Positions 1 to 12,694 of a stretch of DNA of 64,000 nucleotides are shown here, piece by piece. The notes under the pieces are model-generated. The model saw nothing but the letters and a program-made list of their open reading frames with translations. It was not told the DNA's origin and made no database searches. A program made the translations under genes and the position numbers. Within the stretch, counting starts at the first letter, position 1. Each line of letters starts with the position of its first letter. Source of the stretch: Vespula vulgaris (Eukaryota > Arthropoda > Insecta > Hymenoptera > Vespidae); the NCBI RefSeq assembly GCF_905475345.1, contig NC_066587.1, forward strand, positions 16,622,058 through 16,686,057, in the 5' to 3' direction.

Positions 1-2019
1 CACTCACACCAACAAACTGGACGTTTTATACGTACACGAGATTATAGTCCACCGAAGATTTTGTAGCATAGCGCGGATACTGCCAGGGACGTTGCAACCA
101 ACGAATATGCCCTGTTCCTTCCCTCTCATGTATTATCATTTTATTTAATATTAAAGGAATAGAACTATTACATTATTTTCACTATTTTTCAAAACTTTTA
201 TGATAAAAAAGAGTTGATTGATATTTAATCGCTCGCATATATTAATATAATCATCACGTCACTCTTCATCGCCCAACATTTTTTCTTAATGTTGATGTAA
301 TATAGATTAGGTGTCTTACATGGAAGCCATTTTTTTTTCTTTCTAACATAGCTATCTGTTCGTTGGTTTTTTTTTATCTTATTAATAATCTCATTATAGC
401 GTTCTTACGAGATCAAACTTATTTTTTTGTATTTATATTTTACTTATTTTTTTTTCGTGTAGTAATACACTTTTGTTATTTATCGTATGTGTATATAAAA
501 GTATGTACATACGTATTTTTTTTTTTTTTATCGAATCGAAGGTTCTTTTCTCGTAAAATACATAATCTATATAAATGAATTTAAATACCAGGATAAATTC
601 GTAACGAAATTAAAATGCATAATATTTCATGTTTACATACTCTAATCTTATTAATCCATTAATAATATCTCTATAATCGAATTTAAGGTATTATAAAAAG
701 TATATTTCAGAAATAGTATTTACGTGATTTTTAGTCCATTCACCTGCTGGATTGTAGTATAGTTTCAGAACGAGTTATTCTGATTTATGTCGTTCCTTTC
801 TTTTTAACCATTATTATTATTTGCCAACAATCTCATTCATTTTACAGATCGATGTGATAGAAATCCTAATCTATAAAAATAATATATCTGCAAATTGTAC
901 TCGTATTATATTAAAAAAAAAAAAAAAAAAGTAAATACAAATAAAATATTTTATATTTTTAATTGCAAAAATCAAATTATTCTAATTCTAATCTGAAATT
1001 TCGATTATGACTTTTATACTATTATATCCTATCAGACCAAATTACATTTTATCATTTTTGAAGGATAATATATACGAAGAAAAATTTTCGACCTTAAAGA
1101 TCACATTCGTTAAACATGTATATTTTCATTAATGATTTAATGCATATATTAAGAATCATATAAGAGAAATAATTAGAGAAATTTTGTGATAGAGAATTGA
1201 AAGGAACGAGGATAAATCGTATCGTGAAAGATTTCGAGCTGGTTTTTTAAGGACTTGCTACACTCCTGACACAGCTGTCTAAGTCGAGTTTATACTTCCC
1301 TACTCGAAACCCCGTAGAGTCGAGGTGCGCTCGATTGGTCCGCCTCTGTCCAACAGAAAATTTTCATCCAATCGGCATGAACTAAATTCAACACTCGTTT
1401 TTTTCTTTTTTTTTCCATTATTAATCCACCGACAGAAATGAACATAATTAGATTCGATCAAAAGTATTTCGAGATTTATTGATGCAAATCTGATGGTATA
1501 TCGATACGATCGATCGATGCCTTTATTTGAACCCAAAACCCCTTTATGGTCGGTACTCACCTGATCCTACGAGAGTGGGATATAAAATTCTCTTTCTTCT
1601 TTCTGTGATCCTAAAACTCATTTGGATAAAAAACTGTTTGTAATTTTAATATCAGGAATATAGATACATATACAAAAGAAATGTATGGATCATCTAAGCA
1701 CGTACTTGCATACGTTTTATTGTTTTCTAAATATTATCTCTTTCTCTCTTATTTTCCTAGATGACATACAAATCTTTTTTTAATTCCATTCTATATATAT
1801 GTATATATATATTAAAAAAAATTTTTTTTCCTGTAAAAAACAAAACGTGATTTCTATTAATAGTTCGTTATCATGAAAATCATCACGATCGAAAAGAAAG
1901 ATACAATGGTGAATTGGTAAAATAGTTCTCCTAAAGAAATCATAATAATCTAGAATGGAAAAAAAAAAATGTAAAGAAATACGATCGATTTATTGTTCAT
2001 CTTTTCCCGATACCGGTCT
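1..2019. other. AT-rich non-coding stretch at left edge
   Basis: No convincing gene is visible. The first 130 bases are richer in GC and have a short open frame on the minus strand, which I cannot assign. Around 1300-1560 an ATTGG (inverted CCAAT) box and an octamer-like ATGCAAAT at 1492-1499 suggest regulatory DNA. A good minus-strand splice donor, CAG|GTGAGT, sits at about 1557-1565, with a TTTTAG acceptor 50 bases upstream on that strand. This may mark a small exon of a gene continuing off the left edge. The open frames here are otherwise short and low in complexity. Confidence 0.4.
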
Positions 2020-2500
2020 CGGATTTCGACGCAAGGCTCGACGCATCGCCGCGGAGGGTAGGAAGAAGTCGCGGTCGCGCCAATCCCGCTTTTACGACCA
2101 CGCTTTCATCGTAGGAACGCTTTTATCGTAGTATGTGGTCTTATACGTGAACTGTGTGCGCTCGCATCGTTGCTTCGTTTGTGTAGGTGAGACGGGACGC
2201 TATAGTCTCGCTTACGATATAGAGGTTAGGAATATAACGATATCGTGTGTAGCCGAACGAACCCGAGTCCTACCGTCGTAGTTTCCCATTCCACCGATAG
2301 AGCGTATGGTAAGAAAAGTAGGGGGAATGCCGTGGCCAATGGTTCGGTTCGAGCAACGTTGCCAGGGAAACAAGTTAATGATTCGACCCGCCACCGAGAA
2401 TTGGCTCGAGAGCTAAGTACTTACTGCGCATGCGTTACTCCCTGGAAACGGTGCGCTATATCTTCTCGTATTCGCGAATATAACTCTTGTTCGTCGTTCA
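2020..2500. promoter_or_regulatory. GC-rich promoter-like island with NRF1-like and X-box-like motifs
   Basis: This block is clearly richer in GC and CpG than its surroundings. It contains an NRF1/Ewg-type site TGCGCATGCG at 2425-2434, an RFX X-box-like palindrome GTTGCCAGGGAAAC at 2358-2371, a CCAAT box (GGCCAATGG, about 2334-2342) and a second half X-box, CCTGGAAAC, at 2441-2449. These are hallmarks of an animal housekeeping promoter. The target is unclear. It could drive D2HGDH through a non-coding first exon, since a TTTTACAG acceptor lies just before that ATG. It could equally drive a gene to the left. An open frame of 161 codons crosses the block but looks fortuitous. Confidence 0.45.
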
Positions 2501-2976
2501 CCCTGTGTGAGTATGTGTTCCTACGCTACATACTTGCTCATGCATATATATATATATATTATATATATACACACCCCACACGTGTAGGTTCACACAAGCG
2601 CGAGAAATCTCGTCCGTGGCTGTACACCATCCCACTCTTTTTTGATGTGTGTGTAAATGTGCATCCACTCCATTACTTACACATAGAAAGAGAAAATATC
2701 TCTCGAATATCAAGTTACTCTATGTGTTAGTAAGGTAAAACGAATCCCTACAGGATCACGTTCCTCTCGCCTGCATACCAATACGCTGTGTCGCCACGAC
2801 GATTGGTCTCCCTCTCGCTTCGTTTTCTTCTCCGTTCTATCATCTATCTTTCTCTCTCTCTCTCTCTTTCTCTCTCTCTGTCTTTCTTTCCCCCTCTCCC
2901 TTTCTCCCAAGCATATTTTCCTTCCTTCTCACGCATCTGTCTAACCTTGTATATATATGTATCCTTTTTCTCATTC

Positions 2977-2991
2977 TCTCTCTCTCTGTAA

Positions 2992-3073
<82 letters not shown>

Positions 3074-3140
3074 TTATATCTATCTATCTATCTATCTATC
3101 TATCTACCTATCTATCTATCTATCTATCTGTCTATCTTTC
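2977..3140. repeat. Compound microsatellite (CT)n-(TA)n-(TCTA)n
   Basis: A run of CT dinucleotides passes into TA and then a TCTA tetranucleotide array with scattered interruptions. Further CT-rich tracts flank it at 2850-2890 and 4020-4060. The Ser/Leu/Tyr-rich open frames over this block are translations of the repeat and not genes. Confidence 0.9.
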
Positions 3141-4028
3141 TCTTTTTAATTCAATGCTTTTTCATTCTTATATTTTCTCCTTTACTCTCTCTTCGTCCGT
3201 GTAATTTACTATCACGTGGCTGACAGTACACCCTAATACGTTATTAAATAATCTGAACTGGTGTGTGAGCATGTACGTAGAGTAACCGCATACATAGACG
3301 CGCGGGTGCATACATGCATAATAGCAAATACATAGGGAGACACACAGACAAAGAACGAGGCGTTACGACGATTGGCTCCCTTCCCACTTCGTCCACCACT
3401 CCATCGACCTCTCTCCTTTGCGCACGGCTGCCGTCCATCCATCTCTCTCGGTTTCCCTCCATTGCCCCCTTTCTCTCTGTCTCTGTCTCTCTTTCTCCTC
3501 TCGTAACATTTCCTCCCTCCTGATACTGACCTTATTTTCCCCACCGCTCGGAGATCGTAACACTGACGCGGCGTATCGCTTGAGACCCTATGCGCTTCTG
3601 CGTTCGAGGGGTGGGGGAGGAGGTGGAGATGTAGATTATAATATCCGATGTCCGTCGATCGGGCCGCGAATTAACGACTAGAAAATGGAAGCAACTCGTC
3701 GAGAAGGAGAAGGAGGAGGAGGAGAAGGTGGAGGAGGAGGAGGATAACAAGGAAGACGAGGTGGTGGAGGCAGAGGGGAGGGGTACACATAATTGAGACT
3801 CGAGCAGCTGCTGCTCTCTTGCACTCGTATACGCCTTTTGTGCTTTAGTAGATAAGGATAAGAATGTCGTGATACATCGAAGGATCTTTTTTTTTATCGT
3901 TTGCACCATCGACCGTGACATTTTTTTATTCCTTTCTTTTTCTTTTCTTTTCTTTCTTTTTTATTTTACTTCTTTTCTGTTATGTGCTACGAATCTATCT
4001 ATCTCTCTTCCTTTCTCTTTCCCTTTTT

Positions 4029-4061
<33 letters not shown>

Positions 4062-4887
4062 CTTTTAAGACGTACAGAGAAATGACTTCTTAAATTGTAA
4101 AGAAAGAAGTATACCTATACTGAGCGAGGTGCCGTTACCGTAGCCATTTTGTTTTTCTTCGTAGACTCAACCGATGCGAGGAAAAGGGTGGCAGGATCAT
4201 GAAATTCGTGCCAATATCCTAATCGATTTTTAAATGCATTAATCAATTTGTTGTTTAATAGGATATGTAAAATACATCACATCGTTAATTTGTTTTTTCT
4301 TTTATGAAGATTATAGTAAACGTATGATAAATCAATTTGTAGGTGATAAGAGATTAGGTTATATTTTCGGTGTACGTATTTTTAACGACGTAACAACGAA
4401 ATATTTTGATATATTTAATTAATAAAACGTGTACGAGTCGAGTACATATATATATATGTGACATAATATACATACTTACACGATGTAACTCGATGTAATG
4501 GTCGATTAAGAAATAATATGTTACGGTAATGATATTTTAATGACGTCCTATTGATCCATTAACGCTATTCATTTATTTACAGTAGATATTAATTCTATGG
4601 TTTAGTAATCAATATTTTAACTTCATAAAAATACTATTTCAATATTTATATGTTCCACTATGTCTTTTTCATAATACTATATATATATTCATATAAACTT
4701 TGATAGAACGTTTAAATATATTCGAACCGCGAAAAGAGAGTTTTTACTTCAATACAAACATAGAGTACGATTCAGAAAATCAAATATTTTTACGTATATA
4801 CAGATACACACACGCGTGCGCACGTACATACATATATACATAATCGTAACGTACATACATACGCGCGCGCGTATGTGTGTAAATGCA

Positions 4888-4928
<41 letters not shown>

Positions 4929-5250
4929 CGTAATATTGCATTTTTATCGTTCAGTTTTATCTCTCGCGTGTATGTAAATCTCTCGGAAAAGAGTATATAG
5001 TTCGAATGGGGCTAAAATCAAAGCGCGTATCTCCCTTTAAAGTTTGTACGGATTTGATTTTTATTTATTTATTTACTTTTTTCTTTTTTTGTACTTCCAT
5101 CGGACCTATGCACTTTCCATTTTTAAATTGACACAGAAATAGTAATATACCTACATATAACAGAAATAATCGATAAAAGCTGGAAACTGATAATAAAAGG
5201 AAAAAGAAAAAAATAAAGAAAACAGAAAAAAGAAAAAAATTCTTGATTTT
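3141..5250. other. Non-coding, purine- and pyrimidine-rich tracts
   Basis: A second GC-richer patch at about 3560-3780 holds GA/GGA-rich repeats that encode only Gly/Glu-rich fragments. It could be untranslated leader or promoter DNA. From 3.8 to 5.2 kb the sequence is AT-rich, with a (TA)n run at about 4893-4926 and CA/CG-alternating tracts near 4800-4875. No supported exon was seen. Confidence 0.5.
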
Positions 5251-5257
5251 ACAGAAA

Positions 5258-7935
5258 ATGCAAATGCAAAGAATATTACGAAACTGCATCTCGGTAGGAA
5301 CGTTGAACGTTTATCAGAGATATGGTAATCGAATTTTACGTTATTATTCGACAAAGCCAGAATTAACATCGATAAGATACAAGATTCAACGTGGTCCATA
5401 TTCCATGTTAACCGACGAACATGTTAATTTTTTCGAAAGATTGCTCGATCGAAATCGTGTGATTACTGATCCCGAAGAATGCGATGGTTACAATATCGAT
5501 TTTGCAAATACTGTCCGAGGTATGTATCATGGATCAAAATAAATAGATAAGTTGAGTTAACTTAACTCTTAATAAATATTTTCAATTCGTCCCCAGTGAA
5601 ATAATTTAATTTGATTAAATTTACAACTGGTTTCTACATTCTTATTGTTCTTTTCAAGATATAACTAAATCGTTTAGTTTTTTTTTTTATGATTATATTT
5701 ACCACTAAACGTTCTAATTATATTTCCGTCAATTGGAATACGTAGATATCTATTGGAAAGCGAATTAATTATCCCCTCGTTAAATTTCAGGCCAAAGTAG
5801 ACTCGTTCTAAAGCCGAAAACAACCGAGGAAGTGTCGCAAATATTAAAATACTGTAATGACAATTGTTTAGCCGTTTGTCCACAAAGTGGTAATACCGGT
5901 TTAGTGGGTGGAAGTACACCGGTATTCGATGAGATCGTACTATCCATGAAACTTATGAATAAGATCATCGAAACGAATGAAATAGCAGGTCGGTAAGAAA
6001 GAGAATGAGATAATAGCCATTTAAATGGATTAGAATTTTCATGAATGTTTTACTGCGTCGAATTTATTTTCTGTTTTTTATTTTTTATTATTATTTAATT
6101 TTTGTTCTATTTTTTGTTTTTGTTATTTTTTTCCATCACGATCATTCAGGTATAATTATTTGCGAAGCTGGTTGCATTCTAAAAGAATTGGATGATCATT
6201 TGTCTACTTTCGATCTTATGATGCCTTTGGATCTCGGTGCGAAGGGTAGTTGTTTGATAGGAGGCAACGTATCAACAAATGCTGGTGGAATTAGACTCCT
6301 TCGTTATGGTAACTTACACGGAAATATTCTCGGAATCGAAGCTGTAAGTTCGCGAAAGAATCGAATAAATCTATTGTTTTCGTCATTGAAAGATATGAGC
6401 TATATCTATTGATACCGGTCTATGAAGAAATCATTTTACGTTTCGATCATTTACGTTTCAGGTAAAAGCTAATGGCGAGATCATAAACAGTCTGAATGAT
6501 CTAAAGAAAAATAACACTGGTTTTCATTTGAAGCACTTATTTATAGGTTCGGAAGGAACTTTAGGTGTTGTTACAAAAATTGCTATACAATGCCCATCTA
6601 TTCCGAAAGCTGTAAATGTCGCATTTTTTGGTAAGCTGTTTATCTTGGAATTATTAATAGAAAGGCTAATTATGATAATCTTTTCGTCATAATCAAAGTT
6701 AAATCAATAGAATTAATTAACATTATCTTAGTTCCTTTTTTGTTCCCCCATGTAATTTTAATATTCATTGATCGATTTAACAGATTTGATTTCAATTGAC
6801 ATTACGTGTTACTTAAGACATTATTACTACGTCCGAATTTTCTGTGAGTCAAGGTTGTTAAAAATATCAAATATTTCTGAAACTACTTATATATTCCAGC
6901 ACGACTTTTCCGAATCTTTATATAAACGTATCAGGTATGTGCGAAAGGTCAAGTGATCTTCGAATTAATGTCGTTAGGATAAAATAGAACAGCTAAAATT
7001 AATTCGAGCGACGACTGTTTCTTTGCAAATTCAAATTGGTATTCGAACTTTCTTTAATGTCAAATCAAGTCCTTCACGTGTTCTCTCTATTTTCTTCTTT
7101 TTTTTTATTTATTTATTCGTTTAAAATTTTTATTCATTTATTTATTATTTTTTTTATTTTTTCAGGATTGAACAGTTTCGATAACGTATTGAAAATTTAT
7201 CATCTCGCCAAGAAAGAATTGGGTGAAATTTTATCGTCATGCGAAATGATGGATAAATTGTCGATCGAAGTTTCGACAAAATTTTTGGGACTTCAAAATC
7301 CATTGGCATCTAATGGCTATGATCATGATTTTTACGTATTGTTAGAAACTTCTGGTAGTCATATGGCTCACGACGAAGAGAAACTTAATGCGTTTGTCGA
7401 AAAAGTTCTCAATGATAATATTGTGCAAGATGGTACTCTTACTTCAGATACGACAAAAATGATGGTGAGAGAGATGATGATATTTTTAATATTTTATTAA
7501 ATCAAAGAGCGAGAGAGAGAGAGAGAGAGAGAGGAGAGACATTTGTTGAAGCTATTGATTAGTTATCAATCATTTTAAATATTGTAACTATGTACTCCTT
7601 GATATCATTAACAGATACTATAAGGTTTATAAACTTTGATATCTGATAATAGCTTTGCTCTTTATATTGTATAAGTGTATACAGTCACATAGAAAAGTAT
7701 GATTGATTTTCTACAATTTTTTTTTTTCTTTTTATAGAATATATGGGCTTTAAGAGAAAGAATTAGCGAAGGTGTTTTACGTGAAGGTTATGTCTTCAAG
7801 TACGATGTTTCTTTACCTCTCCCATATTTTTATAAAGTTGTTGAAGTTTTAAGAGAACATTTACGTGATCCTCGAATTATTAGAATAAGTGGTTATGGAC
7901 ATATAGGTATGATAATTTGCATATGATTAATAGTA

Positions 7936-8006
<71 letters not shown>

Positions 8007-8364
8007 GACAACAACAATCGTATTTATGTTAAACTTATCTAATCTTATTAATTTTATCATTATGTATTTTTTTATTATTCCCTTTTTTCTTTTAGGTGAT
8101 GGTAATATTCACGTACAAGTATCGATTCCAACGTACCAGGAAGACATAGCATCACAATTAGAACCATTCATTTTTGAATACATTTCTAGTCTTCGTGGTA
8201 GCGTTAGCGCAGAACATGGTATAGGATTTAAGAAAACTAAATATCTTCATCTTAGTAGAACTCAATCGGAAATTGAATTGATGCAACATCTTAAGTTAAC
8301 CATGGATCCTAAAGGAATACTTAATCCATATAAAGTATTATATCCTATTAATATATCTGCGTGA
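5258..8364 (+). CDS. D2HGDH: D-2-hydroxyglutarate dehydrogenase, mitochondrial
   Basis: Seven exons join in frame (5258-5519, 5791-5988, 6150-6343, 6462-6630, 7166-7464, 7738-7906, 8096-8364) to give 519 residues, close to the usual length of this FAD flavoenzyme. It oxidises D-2-hydroxyglutarate to 2-oxoglutarate in the mitochondrial matrix. The first 40 residues are rich in Arg, Ser and Tyr, and read as a transit peptide. The FAD-binding PCMH domain follows, with PQSGNTGLVGGS at 118-129 and MPLDLGAKGSC at 178-188. The C-terminal domain carries the metal and substrate motif GHIGDGNIH at 428-436 and AEHGIG at 469-474. The ATG at 5258 follows a possible acceptor (TTTTACAG), so a 5' non-coding exon is likely; ATG 5264 is an alternative start. 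The exon-2 donor is the weak GTCGGT, with a better GTAAGA 4 bases on that would shift the frame. An AATAAA lies at 8897. Confidence 0.95.
7929..8004. repeat. (ATA)n microsatellite in the last D2HGDH intron
   Basis: Near-perfect ATA/TAA trinucleotide array, preceded by interrupted TAG/TAA units. It sits inside the intron between coding exons 6 and 7 of D2HGDH, about 90 bases before the acceptor. Confidence 0.9.
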
Positions 8365-11190
8365 TTTATATAGAAACAAAAAAAAAAGGATAAGAAAATA
8401 CGATGAGATAGAGTATTTTATTTTCAATAGATATTTATCTAAGATTTTATAGATATATATAATCTCTTATCTTGTATATTTGCGTTAAGAGATATTGATA
8501 CAATTAATATCTACTACAACGTAGAAGTACAAATATAAATAGTACAAAATGTGTTATATATTTACGTTACGTTTAATAACATTTACGATATTCTAATATT
8601 TTAATGAAATTATGTAAACTGTTGTTTAACAAATTCAGGGATTTATTTAAGATAAAGGAATTCTCCCTAATAAGAAATGTGATCACCCTCATATATATAT
8701 TTACATATTTTTATATGTGTACAATAGATTTTCTTAGCTTGTTATATCCGTATTAAGAGTTCAAAAATATGGTCATGTTACATAATACAGAAACTTTTTA
8801 ACATATTATTGTTTATTATTAAAACAATGAATATAGAAAAATATCTATTGAGAATGTTCTATAAAAAAATTTATTTTCTTATTATGTGTGAAGTATAATA
8901 AAAATATAATAAAATTTTATTGTGTATCTGAAAAAAATAACGATAAATCAATGTAAAATTATAATAATAATAATAATATTGATAACAATAATTTTTATAT
9001 TTATTTTATATGTCGAAAAAAAGAAGAAAAGATAAAATTTGTATCAAATTTTCCCTCGCTATGGATTCGGTAATCGTCGAGAATCTTCGTTAAAGTTCGT
9101 ACATGATACTAGTTTTATACTCGAGATGGCGTTTTGAAGATATACGCGTAGAGATTTGTTTTAATTTGAGCGTATATTTTTGGACGATAGCCAAGCTCAA
9201 AGTTTTCCTCGATGACTGTTTTGATTCCATTGCAATGAAAATAACGATAGTACTAAAAGCAAAAGAGAATGACGTTTACGTTCCAATATTATGTTTCAAG
9301 TGTGACTCAAATGCCATCTCGATTATTTGTTATACGATAGAAACCTGTCGAAGTTAACCTTAAAGTTAGTTTTATTTATTCGTACTATCAACAAATTTTT
9401 GTGTTTTCACATTTGACGATTAGATAAAGATTTATGTCACATTGATTAAACAAATTTGGTAAATCTCTTGGTTATAAGAAAAGGTGCGGCCAAGGTTGCA
9501 CTTTGAAATTTACTTACATACATTAGATTTGTAAAACGAGTTTCCTTATAACTCGACTAAGATTCGTTTGCATGATCGTTTATAATTGATCTTTTTTTTT
9601 ATATCTGTATCGTGTAATTCAAATTTCATGCGGTATTTTCTCTTTTTTTTTTTATAAAATAAGTATATATTAATATATTGATTCTAAAAAATAAAAAAAT
9701 GTATAACATTTATCAGAAGCGATAACTAAATAAAAACAAAATATACCTATATACATTAAATTATAATTGATCGGTTTGTGTATATGTATAAATGTATATA
9801 CATTAAATTATAAGTGATTGGTTTGTTTACTAATCCTTATAAATAGGTTAATGAATATGCATGATTACTCGATCCACAATTGTCATCATGTATCTACTTC
9901 ACGTTGGTCTTATCCAAAAATGGTCGGGAGATGATCGTCACTCTTATAGATTTTTATTTTGAATTTCAAATGAACAGATCCTTTTCGTAATAATAATTGA
10001 AACGCATTTTCCAATATTCTGATCTATCTCAAAATATACAGACGATTTGTTGGAATGTTCTGGAAAAAATGTTACTATCGTTACTATTAAAAATGATCGA
10101 TTATAAACACAAAAGTAATAATTTATTCTTAAATAAAATCTTATAATTTCATTGAAATATATCTGTAATTAAATTCAAAAATATCAAAAAAGAAAAACAA
10201 AAAAAAGAGCGAACGAATCAATGGCATTGTCAATTGTTTATTCGAGGCGTATGAAATCATATTTTACTCGCGTTACACGTCTAAAAATTATTATTTTGTA
10301 AAAATAATTTAACGTGAAAATATAGAAAGTAACATCGTCGTGTCGAGCCAAAATTTCTTCTACGTGAATACATTGGTATGAAACGAAAGAACGAGAAACA
10401 TCTTCTCGTCACTATGCATTTCACAAAAGATACGCATAGAATAATACAAATATAAATCACGTGACAAATGAGTGGGGAAATCTAAAGATGTGACAAATGC
10501 ATGTTGCGACCGAGAGATGGAGCATCGGAGGAATCGTGCCAGGGACGAAACTAATTCATATTGCTCCCTAATTTTATATTTCATTAGGATTAAATTTTTT
10601 TTATCTACAATTTCTTCCTTGATGCATTATAATTCACTAAGAATACAGTATCACTTCAATGTATTACACAATTTCATTTATATCGCAACGTACACGATCT
10701 TATTTGTAATATTGAAAATATTAGAAAATAATATAAACGTATGAGAAAAGTAGACGATTTTATTTTTTCAAATAAATAAAAATGAAAATTTTGTATGGCG
10801 TATGAAATGATAATTTTACGAAATTTATTAGTATGGTATAGGGCTAGTTTGAAAATTATAATTAAAATAATGTATTGTAAATCGATTAACATTTGTATCG
10901 TTATAAACGTAGATATAATGTTTGCAAGTGTAATGAGAAAAAAAAAAGAGAAATTTTTCGACGAATAATTAAAAAAGAAAAAAAAAGCTATAATGATAAT
11001 TTGAAAATAATAATTAAAGTGATATATTGCGAATCGATTGATATTTAGGTTATGACGAATTTAATTGACGATACGAGTAAAAAAAGATTACACTACGAGA
11101 TATATTTAGAATTTAGAACAAAATTTATTGTATTATAAAAAAATACATCATACGCACGTATTTATACGTTAGGGTGATTAATTTAGTTAA
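8365..11190. other. Intergenic region, D2HGDH 3' UTR to sHSP promoter
   Basis: This holds the D2HGDH 3' UTR (AATAAA at 8897-8902) and then AT-rich intergenic DNA. An 84-codon open frame at 9103-9357 has no recognisable motif and I do not call it a gene. A short direct duplication of about 45 bp lies at 9748-9831. A patch at about 10340-10560 is slightly GC-richer but has no coding signature. Confidence 0.5.
9748..9831. repeat. Short tandem duplication (about 45 bp x 2)
   Basis: Two copies of a unit beginning TATACATTAAATTATAA and ending GGTTTGT lie next to each other, with a few mismatches. Confidence 0.7.
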
Positions 11191-11199
11191 GCCGTCGTT

Positions 11200-11310
11200 G
11201 GAAATCTATCGAGAATGATTCTATATACATTGGCGCATGTACCTCCTAGAAATCTCTCGAAAAGACCGCCATGACAAATATAAAACGGGCGGCGAAGTTA
11301 GTCGCAGTTA
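11200..11310 (+). promoter_or_regulatory. Heat-shock promoter: HSE, TATA box, initiator
   Basis: TATAAAA lies at 11279-11285. Immediately upstream, 11248-11262 reads AGAAA-TCTCT-CGAAA. This is three contiguous 5-bp units of the nGAAnnTTCnnGAAn heat-shock element with one mismatch in the middle unit. A weaker GAA-type cluster lies at 11200-11216. About 25 bases after TATA is an initiator-like GCAGTTA (near 11305). The layout fits heat-inducible transcription of the small heat shock gene downstream; inducibility is inferred. Confidence 0.7.
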
Positions 11311-12172
11311 GTTTAAGTTCGAAAAGCGATCAGTCGACTTCGAAATACACGAAGAGTGACTAACGATAAAAATAAAGTTTTTAACGATCGAAATAAATTA
11401 AACGAATATATACGAGTGTGCGTTCGATTAACACCGTGAACCTTGACAAAATACGATCTAACGGTTAAAAAGGTACGTCTTTTACGATTTGATTAAATTT
11501 CTCTAGAGTATTTGCGATATCGTTCGTTCATTGGCTAACGTTCTTCGCGACTGACTTACGTCGACCAATTAGCTGTTTCCTTTCGTTCGAAAGATTATTG
11601 CGATTCGTTTCTTTTTCTTTGTCGTAATTAGAAAACAATTAAATTCGGGAATAATAAGAAATAAAGAGGATTAAGAAATAAAGTTTCTCTCTTTTTTTTT
11701 TTCTACGTATAAATATTCATTTCAAATGGGAGAAATTTAGGAAAACGCGAAAAACATCGTAGTTACGTTATTTCGATATCACAATGAATTTATAAGATGT
11801 AATACGTTGTTCGTAAGTACGCAATCGTAATATTTATCGATTCGATCGAATGTCGTACAAGTAAATCGATATTAAAGTAATCTTATTTTTTATTTTTCTG
11901 TTTCTTTTTACTTTCCATCTTTACTTTTTCAAAGTTCTCCCAACTTTTGTTTCTAATAATTATTTGAAAAAATAAAATTTCTTATATATATATATACACA
12001 TATATATTATATACGTATAGATATAGATATATACGATTCAAATACTACTCTATCGATGATACGAATAACGAGTAAAATTATCTTAACTTTGACATTTTAT
12101 TGATGTCTACAGAAACCATAAAAGAATAAATTAAGAAAAAGAAAAAAGAACGAAAAAAAATTTCGATATAAA
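11306..12172 (+). other. sHSP 5' UTR with a 640-bp intron
   Basis: Downstream of the TATA box the leader is interrupted by a likely intron at 11473-12112, with donor AAG|GTACGT and acceptor TTGATGTCTACAG. The second untranslated exon leads directly into the start codon at 12173. The transcription start is estimated from TATA spacing only. Confidence 0.65.
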
Positions 12173-12694
12173 ATGGCATTAGTACCGAGTACTATGTTCC
12201 GTAACTGGTGGGACGAAATGGACCGTTTTCATCGTGAATTGGAACAACATTTTCAACGTTTATCAACGACACACGATTTTCCTCCGCCACCAGCATTACC
12301 GTCATTCAAAGAATTCTTTCGTCCTTGGCGCGAAGTATTCCAGGAATTAGAACAACAAGTAGGAGGTTCGGCAAAGGTCGAAGAGGGCCAAGATAAGTAC
12401 AGAGTGATCGTCGATGTGCAACAATTTGCACCAGAGGAAATAACCGTTAGAACAGATGACAAATGTATTACCATTGAGGGTAAACACGAGGAGAAGAAAG
12501 ATCAACATGGTTATATCTCACGACATTTCGTACGACGATATCAACTACCTCAAGGTTATGATATCGGCCATGTTAGACCAAGTTTATCATCCGATGGCAT
12601 TCTAACTATCACTGCACCAAGACTTGTTTTACCTGCTCCTGGCGAAAGAATCGTTCCGATTGAACGTCAAAACAGACCTGCCATCAAAGTCTAA
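12173..12694 (+). CDS. l(2)efl: Small heat shock protein, l(2)efl-like (alpha-crystallin family)
   Basis: A single uninterrupted coding exon of 173 residues encodes an ATP-independent holdase chaperone that binds unfolding proteins as large oligomers in the cytosol. The N-terminal region is rich in Trp and Phe (RNWWDEMDRFHREL near 10-23), as in l(2)efl/alphaB-crystallin proteins. The alpha-crystallin domain spans about 66-150, with DVQQFAPEEI at 81-90 and the conserved end SSDGILTITAP at 139-149. The C-terminal anchor I-x-I/V motif is IVPI at 160-163. Length and motif order match the family. The start follows a purine-rich leader; there is no upstream ATG in frame within the exon. AATAAA at 13738 is the likely poly(A) signal. 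Confidence 0.95.
   Translation: MALVPSTMFRNWWDEMDRFHRELEQHFQRLSTTHDFPPPPALPSFKEFFRPWREVFQELEQQVGGSAKVEEGQDKYRVIVDVQQFAPEEITVRTDDKCITIEGKHEEKKDQHGYISRHFVRRYQLPQGYDIGHVRPSLSSDGILTITAPRLVLPAPGERIVPIERQNRPAIKV

Noticed and set aside
2245..2730. 161-codon plus-strand open frame
   Set aside because: It lies over a GC-rich promoter-like block and runs into a TA repeat. No motif was recognised and there is no splice or start context.
9103..9357. 84-codon open frame, slightly GC-richer
   Set aside because: No recognisable domain, no splice signals in phase, and open frames also on the other strand. Left unassigned.
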